DNA of 39,441 bases from an uncultured Bacteroidota bacterium. Its GTDB lineage: Bacteria; Bacteroidota; Bacteroidia; Bacteroidales; F082. Under the pieces are notes generated by a model that was not told the DNA's origin, did no database searches, and saw only the letters and a list, made by a program, of their open reading frames with translations. Both the position numbers and the translations under genes were made by a program. Shown piece by piece: positions 25,927 through 35,200 of this stretch (positions are counted from its first letter, which is position 1; every line of letters starts with the position of its first letter). Where the stretch lies: contig CALCGQ010000198.1 of the NCBI GenBank assembly GCA_937901015.1, positions 1-39,441 of the forward strand. Direction: 5' to 3'.

Positions 25927-27207
25927 ATGGCTAAATTAAAACTCTTCTTTGGAATTATTTTATTATTCAATTTTACACAGCTCTATTCGCAGGGTGTAGA
26001 GAGTTTCATACTAAAGGCACCTGAAAAACCTTTTTATTCCATTAAAAAAATAGGAATATTGGAGTTTGATTGTAGTAATAACAGGCATATGAATGAGGTT
26101 GTTACCAATTTTATTGTAACGGACCTACTTGATCAGTATCGTGGGATTTACGATAAAAAGAGTAAATACTGGGGTTTAAAAAAAGGAAAGGAAGGACAAA
26201 CTTTCGTAAAAGGTGTTAAAACAGATTTTTATACAATAATAGAGCGCGATCAATTACAAAAAGTTTTAAGGGAACAAAGGCTTTCATTAAGTGGAGCCAT
26301 TGATGAAAGTTCAGCGGCAGAGGTTGGTAGAATATTAGGACTGGATGTAATAATTATGGGTACAGTTAGCTATAGCAGTGTTGATGAAAAAGGATCTAGT
26401 TTATTGGGTCTTGCAAGTTCTTCAGGGTCAAATTGTTTAACAAGAAAGGTTAATGCCAAGGGAACCATGAAAATGGTAAATGTACAAACTGCGCAGATTG
26501 TTGGTACCAAATCTGTCGAAACAAGATTGGAAATTTATAAATGTGATGATCAACGATCTGGAATTCCAAGACCTGAGGTTATGGCTGAAACATGTATGAA
26601 AGAGATAGCAAGGCAGTTTACAGATTATTTTGCTCCGGGCTATCAGTTCATTGAATATGAATTCGAAAAAATTAAAAATAAAGAGTTTCGTACAAAGGGT
26701 AAAGAAGCGATGGGCTTCATTGAAAATGGTGATCTTGATAGGGCTTTCCCAATCGTATATGCCATGTTTGAAGCCGATTCATATAATCCTAAAGCTGCTT
26801 ATAATCTAGGAATTCTATATGAAATGGTAGGTTCATATCCTGATGCATCAGAGTATTATGGCATTGCTTATGAATTGGATTATACAAATGATGTATACGC
26901 AAAGGCATCGAAGCGAGCAAAAGCAGGTATTGGGTTAAACGAGTATCTTGATGATATTGGACGACCAGTGGAACCATATACTTTTACCGGTGGTGGTGCC
27001 GCAGGAGCCCTTGCAGATAGGGTTGAAGTAAAAGGAAGTAGCGCTGATCGCGTTGATGTTTATGAATTGCCTGATAAGAGTTCTAAAATTGCTGCAAAGG
27101 TTCCTGGTGGGCTTGAGTTTAAAGTTATTGAGAAAAGCGGACAATTCTACAAAATTCAACTCCGTGGAACTAAAACCGGGTTTGTCCATAAATCGGATGT
27201 AAAATAG
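25927..27207 (+). CDS. CsgG/HfaB-like protein with TPR and SH3 modules
   Basis: A 426-residue exported protein. The signal peptide ends near residue 21 (LYSQ) with no lipobox cysteine. Residues about 35-240 match the CsgG/HfaB fold: IGILEFDC, IIERDQLQKVLREQRLSLSG, then GRILGLDVIIMGTVS. Residues about 260-330 hold a TPR pair (AAYNLGILYEMVGSYPDASE), and residues about 365-426 a bacterial SH3-type domain (VDVYELPDKSSKIAAKV ... GFVHKSDVK). E. coli CsgG forms a lipidated outer-membrane secretion pore; the missing lipid cysteine and added modules suggest a periplasmic scaffold instead (inference). It lies 11 bases after the zinc-ribbon gene and 29 before a multidomain LPP20/FlgO-like gene. Confidence 0.8.
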   Translation: MAKLKLFFGIILLFNFTQLYSQGVESFILKAPEKPFYSIKKIGILEFDCSNNRHMNEVVTNFIVTDLLDQYRGIYDKKSKYWGLKKGKEGQTFVKGVKTDFYTIIERDQLQKVLREQRLSLSGAIDESSAAEVGRILGLDVIIMGTVSYSSVDEKGSSLLGLASSSGSNCLTRKVNAKGTMKMVNVQTAQIVGTKSVETRLEIYKCDDQRSGIPRPEVMAETCMKEIARQFTDYFAPGYQFIEYEFEKIKNKEFRTKGKEAMGFIENGDLDRAFPIVYAMFEADSYNPKAAYNLGILYEMVGSYPDASEYYGIAYELDYTNDVYAKASKRAKAGIGLNEYLDDIGRPVEPYTFTGGGAAGALADRVEVKGSSADRVDVYELPDKSSKIAAKVPGGLEFKVIEKSGQFYKIQLRGTKTGFVHKSDVK

Positions 27208-27236
27208 ATTTTTTATTCTTACCTAAAACAATAATA

Positions 27237-29033
27237 ATGCTAATGAAAAAGCTATCCATAGTATTTCTATTATTGGGAATTACCATAACTGCGGTTGCCC
27301 AAAAGCCTGCATGGACTGATTATTATAAACGAGCGGAGATGTATCCAGAAAATGAGTTTTTGGTAGGTTATATTTCCGGCAATAATGTGGAGGATAAGGA
27401 GTCTGGTGAACTAAAATTGGTTTATGAAAGTATGGCTAAAGATAAAGTAGTTCAAAGTATTCAGGTTGAGATAGAAACTAATAATAGTCTGGAAATATCA
27501 AATATTAACGGTAGTTCAGGAGAGGAGTTTTTATCCAAGAGTGTTTCGTTTTCAAATGCGGATGTTGCAGGATTAACAACTCAGAGTTATTATGATAGAA
27601 GAAAAAAAGAAGTATTTGCAATTGCCTTTGTGAATAAAAAGGAACTTGCATTTTACTATCGGAATAAGATAAAATCAGGACAGGAGGATATTGAACAGAA
27701 ACTCAATCAGGGAAAATCATATGCGAAAAAAGGTAAGAAGGAACTGGCGTTAAAAAGTTTCTATGAAGCAATGCCAATATTGATGACCATCGATAAGGCT
27801 AGAACTTTGCTAATCGCCATGAATAGGAAGATGTATGCTGATATAAATATGGATGAAATTAATAAACTTAGGTTTGATATAAACAGTGAAATAGTAAAAC
27901 TGATTAACCCAAGCGAGCTTAACCTGAGTGAAACATCATACTTCATGGCCTATGGACTATTTCTTCAACTCGGCAAAGTTGACGGTGATATTTATATGCA
28001 TGACTTCACTTATGAAAATACAGGTTTAGTAAGTAAGTTTAGTCAGAAAATCAATCAAGAGTTTGTTTCAGCATTAATAGAAGCAGGTGATTATAATGTT
28101 AAATCTGCAAATTTTATCCGTAGCCAAATTAATATCACTGGCAATTATTGGAAAGAGGGTGATTATATTAAAATAATAGTTTCAGCTACTAGAAATGAAA
28201 AACTTATTGCCGTATCAAAAGGAAGTTTGCCGCTTTCTTGGCTACAGAATGAGAACATAGATTTTTTACCCGAGCAAATACATAGTATGATTGCACTTGA
28301 TGGTTGCACTATTATAATTAAGGAAGCTCCTAGTAAGTTGAAACTAGGAATGCCGTCTACTACTCCGATTGCTATTGAGCTAATTAAAAATAGTCATGGT
28401 ATTAATCAGCCAGTGCAAGGAGTTCCCATTGAGATAATCAATTCAGAAACAGGTGAGTCTTTATGTAATGGAGTAACAAGTATTGATGGAATTTCATTAT
28501 GCTACCTGCCAGTTATTAATAATGCAGGTGCGGTTCTTAAGCTAATTGCAAATATAAAGCTTGATAATTATTTATCAATCAACGAAGGGTCACTCTACCA
28601 TACAATTGCAACTATTCAAAATCCTGTGCTAGGTATGGAAATAGCTTTAAATACAGAGAAGCCTACTGTTTATATTGTTAGTAAAGAGTTACTTCAGGGA
28701 AGATCAATGGATATAAAAACCTTGGAACCAGTTGTTAAAGAAACTTTAGCTGACTATGGGTATAATTTCGTGGATTCAGATATCGATGCAGATTATATGA
28801 TTAATTTGGAAGCAAATACTACTACTGGTAGTAGTTATGAGGGTATATATTTTGCATTTCTGGATGCTAATTTGTCGGTAGTAAATAATATCCTAAAAGA
28901 GGAAATATTTAAAACACATCTTGATCAGGTGAAGGGCGGTGGAAGTAATTATGCAAAAGCAGGGAAGAAAGCATACATAATTGCAGCCTCTAAATTAAAA
29001 GAAACACTTAAAAATTCAATACTTGTGAAGTAG
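27237..29033 (+). CDS. Secreted multidomain LPP20/FlgO-like protein
   Basis: A 598-residue exported protein (signal peptide ending near AVAQ, residue 22; a second ATG two codons in is an equally good start). Visible parts: an LPP20-like domain at about 25-135 (KPAWTDYYKRAEMYP ... YYDRRKKEVFAIAFVNKKEL), a TPR-like helical part at 145-215, a FlgO/CsgG-like part at 225-345 (FVSALIEAGDYNV, then ITGNYWKEGDYIKI), a beta-sandwich of Big/carboxypeptidase-regulatory type at 365-455 (VPIEIINSETGESLCNGVTS), and a C-terminal domain with DSDIDADYMINL and QVKGGGSNYAKAGKKA. The parts fit envelope assemblies built around CsgG-like proteins. It lies 29 bases after the CsgG-like gene. No lipobox. Confidence 0.65.
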   Translation: MLMKKLSIVFLLLGITITAVAQKPAWTDYYKRAEMYPENEFLVGYISGNNVEDKESGELKLVYESMAKDKVVQSIQVEIETNNSLEISNINGSSGEEFLSKSVSFSNADVAGLTTQSYYDRRKKEVFAIAFVNKKELAFYYRNKIKSGQEDIEQKLNQGKSYAKKGKKELALKSFYEAMPILMTIDKARTLLIAMNRKMYADINMDEINKLRFDINSEIVKLINPSELNLSETSYFMAYGLFLQLGKVDGDIYMHDFTYENTGLVSKFSQKINQEFVSALIEAGDYNVKSANFIRSQINITGNYWKEGDYIKIIVSATRNEKLIAVSKGSLPLSWLQNENIDFLPEQIHSMIALDGCTIIIKEAPSKLKLGMPSTTPIAIELIKNSHGINQPVQGVPIEIINSETGESLCNGVTSIDGISLCYLPVINNAGAVLKLIANIKLDNYLSINEGSLYHTIATIQNPVLGMEIALNTEKPTVYIVSKELLQGRSMDIKTLEPVVKETLADYGYNFVDSDIDADYMINLEANTTTGSSYEGIYFAFLDANLSVVNNILKEEIFKTHLDQVKGGGSNYAKAGKKAYIIAASKLKETLKNSILVK

Positions 29034-29104
29034 TAATACAATCAGGTATAAATCGAACTTATCTTTTTTTCTTATCTTTATCCCACAATAAAATTCCAGG
29101 TAAG

Positions 29105-30502
29105 ATGAGTTCCGCAACCAACAGATTTTTACCATTGTTTTTGTGTTTGATATTTTTTCATTCATATTCTCAGAATGATATTAGGAATTACACAAAATCA
29201 GATGGGCTTACATCAAACACAATCCTCACATCTATAATCGACTCAAAGGGAATTATTTGGGTTGGAACTGCTCAGGGTGTTTCTGCATTCACTGGCAATA
29301 AGTGGATTGGTATTAGGAGTATTTCAGAAAAGGATGGTAGCAAAAAGGCAATGGGAAAAGTTACCCATATCTATGAAACCAGAAGCGGTGATATATGGGC
29401 CGCAGCAGAAAAAGGAATCTTTATTTTTAATGGTGAATACTGGACTCATTTCCATGATCAAGAGAATGAAGGTTTTTCAGTAAAGGAAATTTTCGAAGAT
29501 CGTCGTGGATGGATGTTTGTGCTACTTGAGAAGTATCCCAATGTTAAGGATATGGCCGATCTTGGTTTTTCCATAGTTGAAGGAGCTTTACAAATGTATA
29601 ATGGGTATCAATGGCATAAATTCCCTCGACAAATTGGAGGTTCGGCAGCTGTTCCAGTTGGTTATCCAAATGAATATTTCACATCTCACATTCAAGACTT
29701 TGAGGGAAATGTTTGGGTTACAAGCTTGGATGGTATATACCAGTTTGATGGCTTGGACTGGGAAGCTATTGATGAAGAGGACATACCGAGTGATATTTGT
29801 TTTCAGGTGCTACAATCTAACGATAAAAAGATTTGGGTGGCTACCAAGCATGGAGTTGCCATGCGAGACGGCGATGATTGGGTTAAATTTGAAAAGGAGA
29901 AAGGTATAAAAGGTAATCCTGTGACTTCAATGTTTTTGGATAAGAAAAAGAGAATATGGGTGGTTACAAGTAACGATAGCAGGTTTAAATATCTATGTTA
30001 CTACGAAAATAACAAATGGCATGCTTTCTCAAAGGATAATATGAAAGTTAAGGGGGAGTTAATTGATTTATTGGAATTCAATGATCAGATTCTTGCATTT
30101 TCCAGGAAAGGTGTTCATTTGTACAGTGATAAAAATTGGGAAAACCTAATTGTCGTTAATAAAATTAATGATGATGATTTTTCAAATGTTGTAAAAAGAA
30201 AAGATAAATCCATTTTGTTTACTGGCGATAAAGGATTGTATGAGATTAACAAAAGTGGTGTTGTTAGGTTATATGAGTTCGATGATGGATGGAAACCTAA
30301 TTTGGTGATAGAGGATAATAATAAGAATGTTTGGGTTGCTACTCAGAAAGATGGCCTTTTTATGATTAGTGATATTAAAGTTACTAGGTTCAATGAAGAT
30401 AATGGCCTATCAGATAATCAGGTAGCAAATTTGATTGAAGGCAAAGAGGGAGCAATATGGATAGTTACTAAATCTGGAATTAGTCGGATAATAATTGACT
30501 AG
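29105..30502 (+). CDS. Secreted beta-propeller of two-component-regulator (Reg_prop) type
   Basis: A 465-residue exported protein (signal peptide ending near residue 22, SYSQ). It is made of seven or eight propeller blades of the Reg_prop type, each with D-x-x-G-x-I/V-W-V-x-T-x-x-G: GIIWVGTAQGVSAF, GDIWAAAEKGIFIF, GNVWVTSLDGIYQF, KIWVATKHGVAM, NVWVATQKDGLFMI and AIWIVTKSGISRI. In hybrid two-component systems this propeller is followed by a Y_Y_Y domain, a membrane helix and a kinase; all three are missing, so it is a free-standing periplasmic or surface propeller, probably a binding domain. Last gene of the rightward operon, 71 bases after its neighbour. Its TAG overlaps the opposing stop codon in a shared CTAG. 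Confidence 0.82.
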   Translation: MSSATNRFLPLFLCLIFFHSYSQNDIRNYTKSDGLTSNTILTSIIDSKGIIWVGTAQGVSAFTGNKWIGIRSISEKDGSKKAMGKVTHIYETRSGDIWAAAEKGIFIFNGEYWTHFHDQENEGFSVKEIFEDRRGWMFVLLEKYPNVKDMADLGFSIVEGALQMYNGYQWHKFPRQIGGSAAVPVGYPNEYFTSHIQDFEGNVWVTSLDGIYQFDGLDWEAIDEEDIPSDICFQVLQSNDKKIWVATKHGVAMRDGDDWVKFEKEKGIKGNPVTSMFLDKKKRIWVVTSNDSRFKYLCYYENNKWHAFSKDNMKVKGELIDLLEFNDQILAFSRKGVHLYSDKNWENLIVVNKINDDDFSNVVKRKDKSILFTGDKGLYEINKSGVVRLYEFDDGWKPNLVIEDNNKNVWVATQKDGLFMISDIKVTRFNEDNGLSDNQVANLIEGKEGAIWIVTKSGISRIIID

Positions 30503-31431
30503 TCTTTTTTCTTGGTAAACCAGGTGCTGTTTTCAGGAGGTACGATTTTAATGGATGTAGCCTTAATAACATCATCTTTAATCACTAATCTAGCTACATA
30601 GAGTGAATCTCCTGGCATTCTATTGCCAACAGCAATTACTTTGTACCTACCTCCACTTATTGGTTTTGGCCAAAAACCTTCGTATAGTTTTCCACCCCAG
30701 TCACCATGGATTAGATAATCAAAATCTTCTAGGTGTGGAAGAATTTCATCTCGCGTAAATGCTTTATTCATCCAAGTGTGATTATCTTCAATTATCTGAT
30801 GTTTATTATGCCACATTGATTGACTAGCAAAAAAGAGCATTAATTTATTATCGTCCCAATGTGGTTTCATTAAGTCAATATAATTTAGAAACCTATCAAT
30901 TGAATCATTGGGATTTAGAAACATATAGTTTGCGAATTCATCTTTCATCAACTTATATCGATATCCTATTCTGTTGATATAAGTCATTTCAGCTTCATAC
31001 TGATGTTCTCGACTTCCTACCCATCTTTCATAATGATAGTTAAGGTCATGGTTTCCCGGTGCGTAATAAATTTTTGCTCCGGTATTACTAAATTTTGTAA
31101 AAACACTGTCCCACTCACTTTCAGTATTGTCCTTTACCAAATCCCCAAGTAAAAATATGTAATCTGGATTTTGATTTATAATGCTATCTACCATTGCATT
31201 ATATGTGTGGGGATAGGCCAGTAAAGGATAGAGGTGTCCTGTTGTAACTATAACAACACTATCCTTGTTAAGTTTGTTTAATTCTGGAGTAAGTTCTTCA
31301 TCATAGTATCCATCATGAAGCTCTTTTAGAGTTGTGGGGTTATATTCTTTCTTATCAATTGTATTTTGAGAACATGAGGATAGAATAAAAACGATACTCA
31401 CTAGAATGGATAATAACCTTAGGGATTTCAT
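30499..31431 (-). CDS. Metallophosphoesterase-like lipoprotein with atypical metal site
   Basis: A 310-residue lipoprotein: signal peptide with lipobox LSSC (lipidated Cys20). The calcineurin-like phosphoesterase motifs GDLVKDN (about residue 95) and GNHDLNYH (about 126) are intact. The first motif, normally DxH, reads TGHLYPL, and the last, normally GHxH, reads HGDWGG. Two metal-ligand positions are therefore altered, so activity may need fewer metals or be lost. It starts 12 bases after the glycosyltransferase gene on the same strand, so the two are probably co-transcribed. Substrate unknown. Its stop codon shares the palindrome CTAG with the stop of the convergent propeller gene, leaving no room for a terminator between them. 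Confidence 0.78.
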   Translation of the reverse strand: MKSLRLLSILVSIVFILSSCSQNTIDKKEYNPTTLKELHDGYYDEELTPELNKLNKDSVVIVTTGHLYPLLAYPHTYNAMVDSIINQNPDYIFLLGDLVKDNTESEWDSVFTKFSNTGAKIYYAPGNHDLNYHYERWVGSREHQYEAEMTYINRIGYRYKLMKDEFANYMFLNPNDSIDRFLNYIDLMKPHWDDNKLMLFFASQSMWHNKHQIIEDNHTWMNKAFTRDEILPHLEDFDYLIHGDWGGKLYEGFWPKPISGGRYKVIAVGNRMPGDSLYVARLVIKDDVIKATSIKIVPPENSTWFTKKKD

Positions 31432-31443
31432 TTGTTTAATATT

Positions 31444-32163
31444 TTACTTAGAAAACAGATTGTATTTAAAGATGCTGAAGATAGCTCTGAATCCATCTTT
31501 CCAACCAATCTTCTTTCCATCTTCATAGGTCCTTCCATAATAGGAAATACCAACTTCATAAATTCGAATTCCTGGGATATTTGCAACTTTGGCTGTAACC
31601 TCAGGTTCAAATCCAAATTTCTTCTCTTTAAGATTGATTGATTTTAATATGTCTGCTCTAAAAAGTTTGTAACATGTTTCCATGTCAGTTAAGTTTAAGT
31701 TGCTAAACATATTCGAAAGCATTGTAAGAAATTTATTACCAATGGAATGCCAGAAAAACAAGATCCTATGTGGGTTACCACCAATAAAACGTGATCCATA
31801 TACAATATCAGCAACCTCATCTATTATTGGCTTAAGAAGTTTATTATAATCTTGTGGATCATATTCAAGATCCGCATCTTGAATAATGATATAATCACCA
31901 CTTGCCTCTGCAAAACCTTTGTGAAGTGCTCCTCCTTTACCCAGATTTTGGGTTTGAGAAAGCAGTTTAATACTATAATTTTTATGACCAGCAATGTACT
32001 CTTCAACGATATTTATAGTATCGTCTGTTGAGTTGTCATTTACAATAATAATCTCTTTGGAAATATTATTAATTAGTTCAACAGCGAGAATCTTATCCAG
32101 AATAAGATGAATTGTATTTGCCTCATTATAAGCTGGGATAACTATTGATAAAGTAGATGACAT
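31444..32163 (-). CDS. Family 2 glycosyltransferase (dolichol-phosphate-mannose synthase-like)
   Basis: A 239-residue GT-A fold enzyme: [14 protein letters not shown] at the N terminus, [12 protein letters not shown] for nucleotide binding, [12 protein letters not shown], and the DAD metal motif in [11 protein letters not shown]. Together these are typical of the DPM1/DPG synthase subgroup, which moves a sugar from a nucleotide donor to polyprenyl phosphate. There are no C-terminal membrane helices, so it should act at the inner face of the membrane. I chose the ATG at 32163: an in-frame TTG at 32187 lies within the promoter box at 32185-32192. It precedes the metallophosphoesterase gene by 12 bases. 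Confidence 0.88.
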   Translation of the reverse strand: MSSTLSIVIPAYNEANTIHLILDKILAVELINNISKEIIIVNDNSTDDTINIVEEYIAGHKNYSIKLLSQTQNLGKGGALHKGFAEASGDYIIIQDADLEYDPQDYNKLLKPIIDEVADIVYGSRFIGGNPHRILFFWHSIGNKFLTMLSNMFSNLNLTDMETCYKLFRADILKSINLKEKKFGFEPEVTAKVANIPGIRIYEVGISYYGRTYEDGKKIGWKDGFRAIFSIFKYNLFSK

Positions 32164-32184
32164 TGATACCTTGTTTAAGTTCTG

Positions 32185-32192
32185 CAAAGATA
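32185..32192 (-). promoter_or_regulatory. Putative promoter (-7 box TATCTTTG) for the glycosyltransferase gene
   Basis: On the minus strand this is an exact TAnnTTTG with TTTC 17 bases upstream as a near match to the -33 TTTG. The leader to the ATG at 32163 would be about 15 bases. It lies between the mfd stop and the glycosyltransferase, so the latter has its own promoter. Confidence 0.55.
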
Positions 32193-32226
32193 GAAAAACT
32201 AGAGTCTTTGAAAGGTTAGAATATAG

Positions 32227-35200
32227 TTATATCATTCGTATTAATGATAAAGCCGAATTAACAGTTTTTACGGGCTCAAATCGCAATGTTAAGCTGCCCT
32301 TTATTTCTTTCATGACTGCTGCTGTTGGGTTTGTTTGAATGAAATTTAATACTTTTCCAAACTGGTCAGATTGGAAGTAAGGTGATTCTTGTGATGCTGG
32401 AAAATAACCCGTCATTCGATTATGCTTAAGGTTTAGTTTCACGAATCCTATCGACTTGGCAACCCATCTTAACCTCACTATGTTTATTAATGAATTTGTC
32501 TCGGTTGGGATTGGGCCGAATCTATCAATAAGAGTATTACAGAATAATTGAATTTGCTCTTCATTTTCAAGGTTATCAAGCTCTTTGTAAAGGCTAAGAC
32601 GTTCAGTAATATTACCAATATAGTCATCGGGAATTCTAATTTCCAAATCTGTTTCAATCTGGCAATCTGCAATAAAATTCTCAGCTGTTTTTTCCTTATT
32701 ATAGAGTTCTGCAAATTCACTTTCTTTTAATTCAATTATAGCTTCATTAAGAATCTTCTGATACATCTCATAGCCAATATCGGAAATGAATCCGCTTTGT
32801 TCGGCACCGAGTATATTACCTGCTCCTCTAATATCCAAATCCCTCATTGCAATATTAAATCCACTACCCAAATCACCATGCTCTTCAATGGCTTTCAATC
32901 TTTTTCTTGCCTCATTTGTTAGGGTTGAGAGGGGAGGAGATAATAAATAACAAAAAGCCTGCTTATTTGATCTTCCAACTCTACCACGAAGCTGATGGAG
33001 GTCACTAAGTCCATGGTTCTGAGCATCGTTAATTATTATGGTATTGGCATTTGGAATGTCTAATCCTGATTCAATAATCGTTGTTGCCAGAAGTACATCA
33101 TAATCTCCATCAATGAAATCTAGCATTACTTTTTCAAGGGTCTGGCCATCCATCTGACCATGACCAATACCAATTCGTATACCAGGCACAAATTTTACAA
33201 GCATATCATAAACATCCATGATATTTTGTACCCTGTTATGGACAAAAAACACCTGTCCACCTCTGGAAATCTCATAGTTAATGGCATCACTAATTACATC
33301 AGCACCAAAAGATCTTATCTGTGTTTGTATTGGATGTCGGTTTGGAGGTGCGGTATTTATAATACTTAAATCGCGGGCACCCATTAATGAGAATTGCAAT
33401 GTACGTGGAATAGGTGTTGCAGTTAGCGTTAGGGTATCAATATTAGCCCTGAATTGTTTTAACTTTTCCTTGGCGGAAACTCCAAATTTCTGTTCTTCAT
33501 CAACAATGAAAAGACCAAGATCCTTGAACTCTATATCTTTGGACAGCAATCGATGGGTTCCGATCAGAATATCAACTTTTCCTTCTTTAAGTCTTTGGAG
33601 TGTGTCTTTTTGTTGTTTCGTGCTTTTAAACCTATTAATATAATCTACTGTTGCCGGAAATTCAGCCAATCTTTGTGCAAAAGTTTTAAAGTGTTGCAAA
33701 GCTAGTATTGTAGTAGGAACAAGAACGGCAACTTGCTTGCTGTCAGTTACAGCTTTAAAAGCAGCGCGAATGGCAATTTCAGTTTTCCCAAAACCCACAT
33801 CTCCACATATTAATCTGTCCATGGGTGACTCTGCCTCCATGTCCCGCTTTGTATCTATGGTAGCTTTTAGTTGGTCAGGTGTGTCTTCATAGATAAATGA
33901 TGCCTCCAATTCATTTTGTAAGTATGTATCAGGAGCATATTGAAAGCCCTTTGAATCTTTTCTTTCCGCATAAAGTTTGATCAAGTCTCGGGCAATATCT
34001 TTAACCCTGTTCTTAGTTTTATTCTTTAAGTTGCTCCATGCTTTTGATCCTAACTTGTTCAAAATAGGAGGTGTACCATCCTTACCTACATATTTAGAAA
34101 TCCGATGCAATGAATGAATGCTAACATATAAGATGTCATCGTTTTTGTATATCAGGCGTATGGCTTCTTGTTTCTTGCCGTTATTATCTACAATTTGCAG
34201 CCCATCAAATTTTCCAACTCCATGGTCAATATGCGTAATATAATCACCAGGGTTTAAGTCATAAAGATCCTTTATGGAAATCACTTCCTTATTGGCAAAA
34301 CCTTCCCTAAGTCTGAATCTGTGATATCTGTTAAAAATTTGATGGTCAGTATAGCATAGTACTTTTATATCGTCATCGATAAAGCCATTGCTCAAACTCT
34401 GATAAACAGGAGTAAACTTTACCCTTTCCGATTCTGGTCTATCATCCTGAAGGTCTTCAAAGATTGCATAAAGACGCTCAATTTGTTTCTTGTTATTTGA
34501 AAAGATTAAGCACTTATAACCCTCATATGTTCTTTTTGCAATATCACCAATTAGTAATTCAAAGTTTTTATTGAATGAAGGTTGTGGAGACTGATTGAAT
34601 TCAATTTTTGCAGCATCTGAAAAATAATTGCTATTAGAAAACTCAATGGTTGAGAATCCAGCTAAAATAGAATCAACATAATTGCTTTTTGTAAAAAGAA
34701 TTTCTGGTGAAACTGCTTCATTCTGGTCTTCAAGTTTTTCAAAACTCAGAATAGCTTTGTTATACTCTTTATCTATACAATCAAGTGTGAGCTTAATATT
34801 TTCAATCCAAAGAGTCGTTGCGTTGGGTATATAGCTTAAAAAATCAACACGTTGCTCAACTATTTTTCTGCTTTGAACATTGGGGAGAAGAGTAATACGG
34901 TTAAGTTTTTGTATGGATAACTGTGATGTGGGGTCAAAAGCTCTTATGGATTCCACTTCATCGCCAAAAAATTCAATTCGGTATGGGTGCTCATTTGAGA
35001 ATGAGTAAACATCAACAATACCACCTCTTATGGCAAACTGTCCTGGTTCCGAAACAAAATCAGCATGTTCAAATTCAAGTTCATATAATAAGTCGGTGAT
35101 AAAATCCAAAGAAACTTCTTCACCTACCCTTAATTTCATCAGGTTTTTTGAAAGATATTTTTTTGTCACAACTTTTTCAGCCAAAGCTTCTGGGTATGTA

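Noticed and set aside
29105-30502. Hybrid two-component system sensor
   Set aside because: Only the propeller is present; no Y_Y_Y domain, membrane helix, histidine kinase or receiver domain follows before the stop codon.
32164-32187. TTG start adding eight residues to the glycosyltransferase
   Set aside because: The TTG is part of the promoter box TATCTTTG; the family normally begins close to the [10 protein letters not shown] motif.
32221-32232. ATATAGTTATAT palindrome at the end of mfd as a terminator
   Set aside because: Too short and AT-only, without a T-run; it overlaps the mfd stop region and is probably chance.
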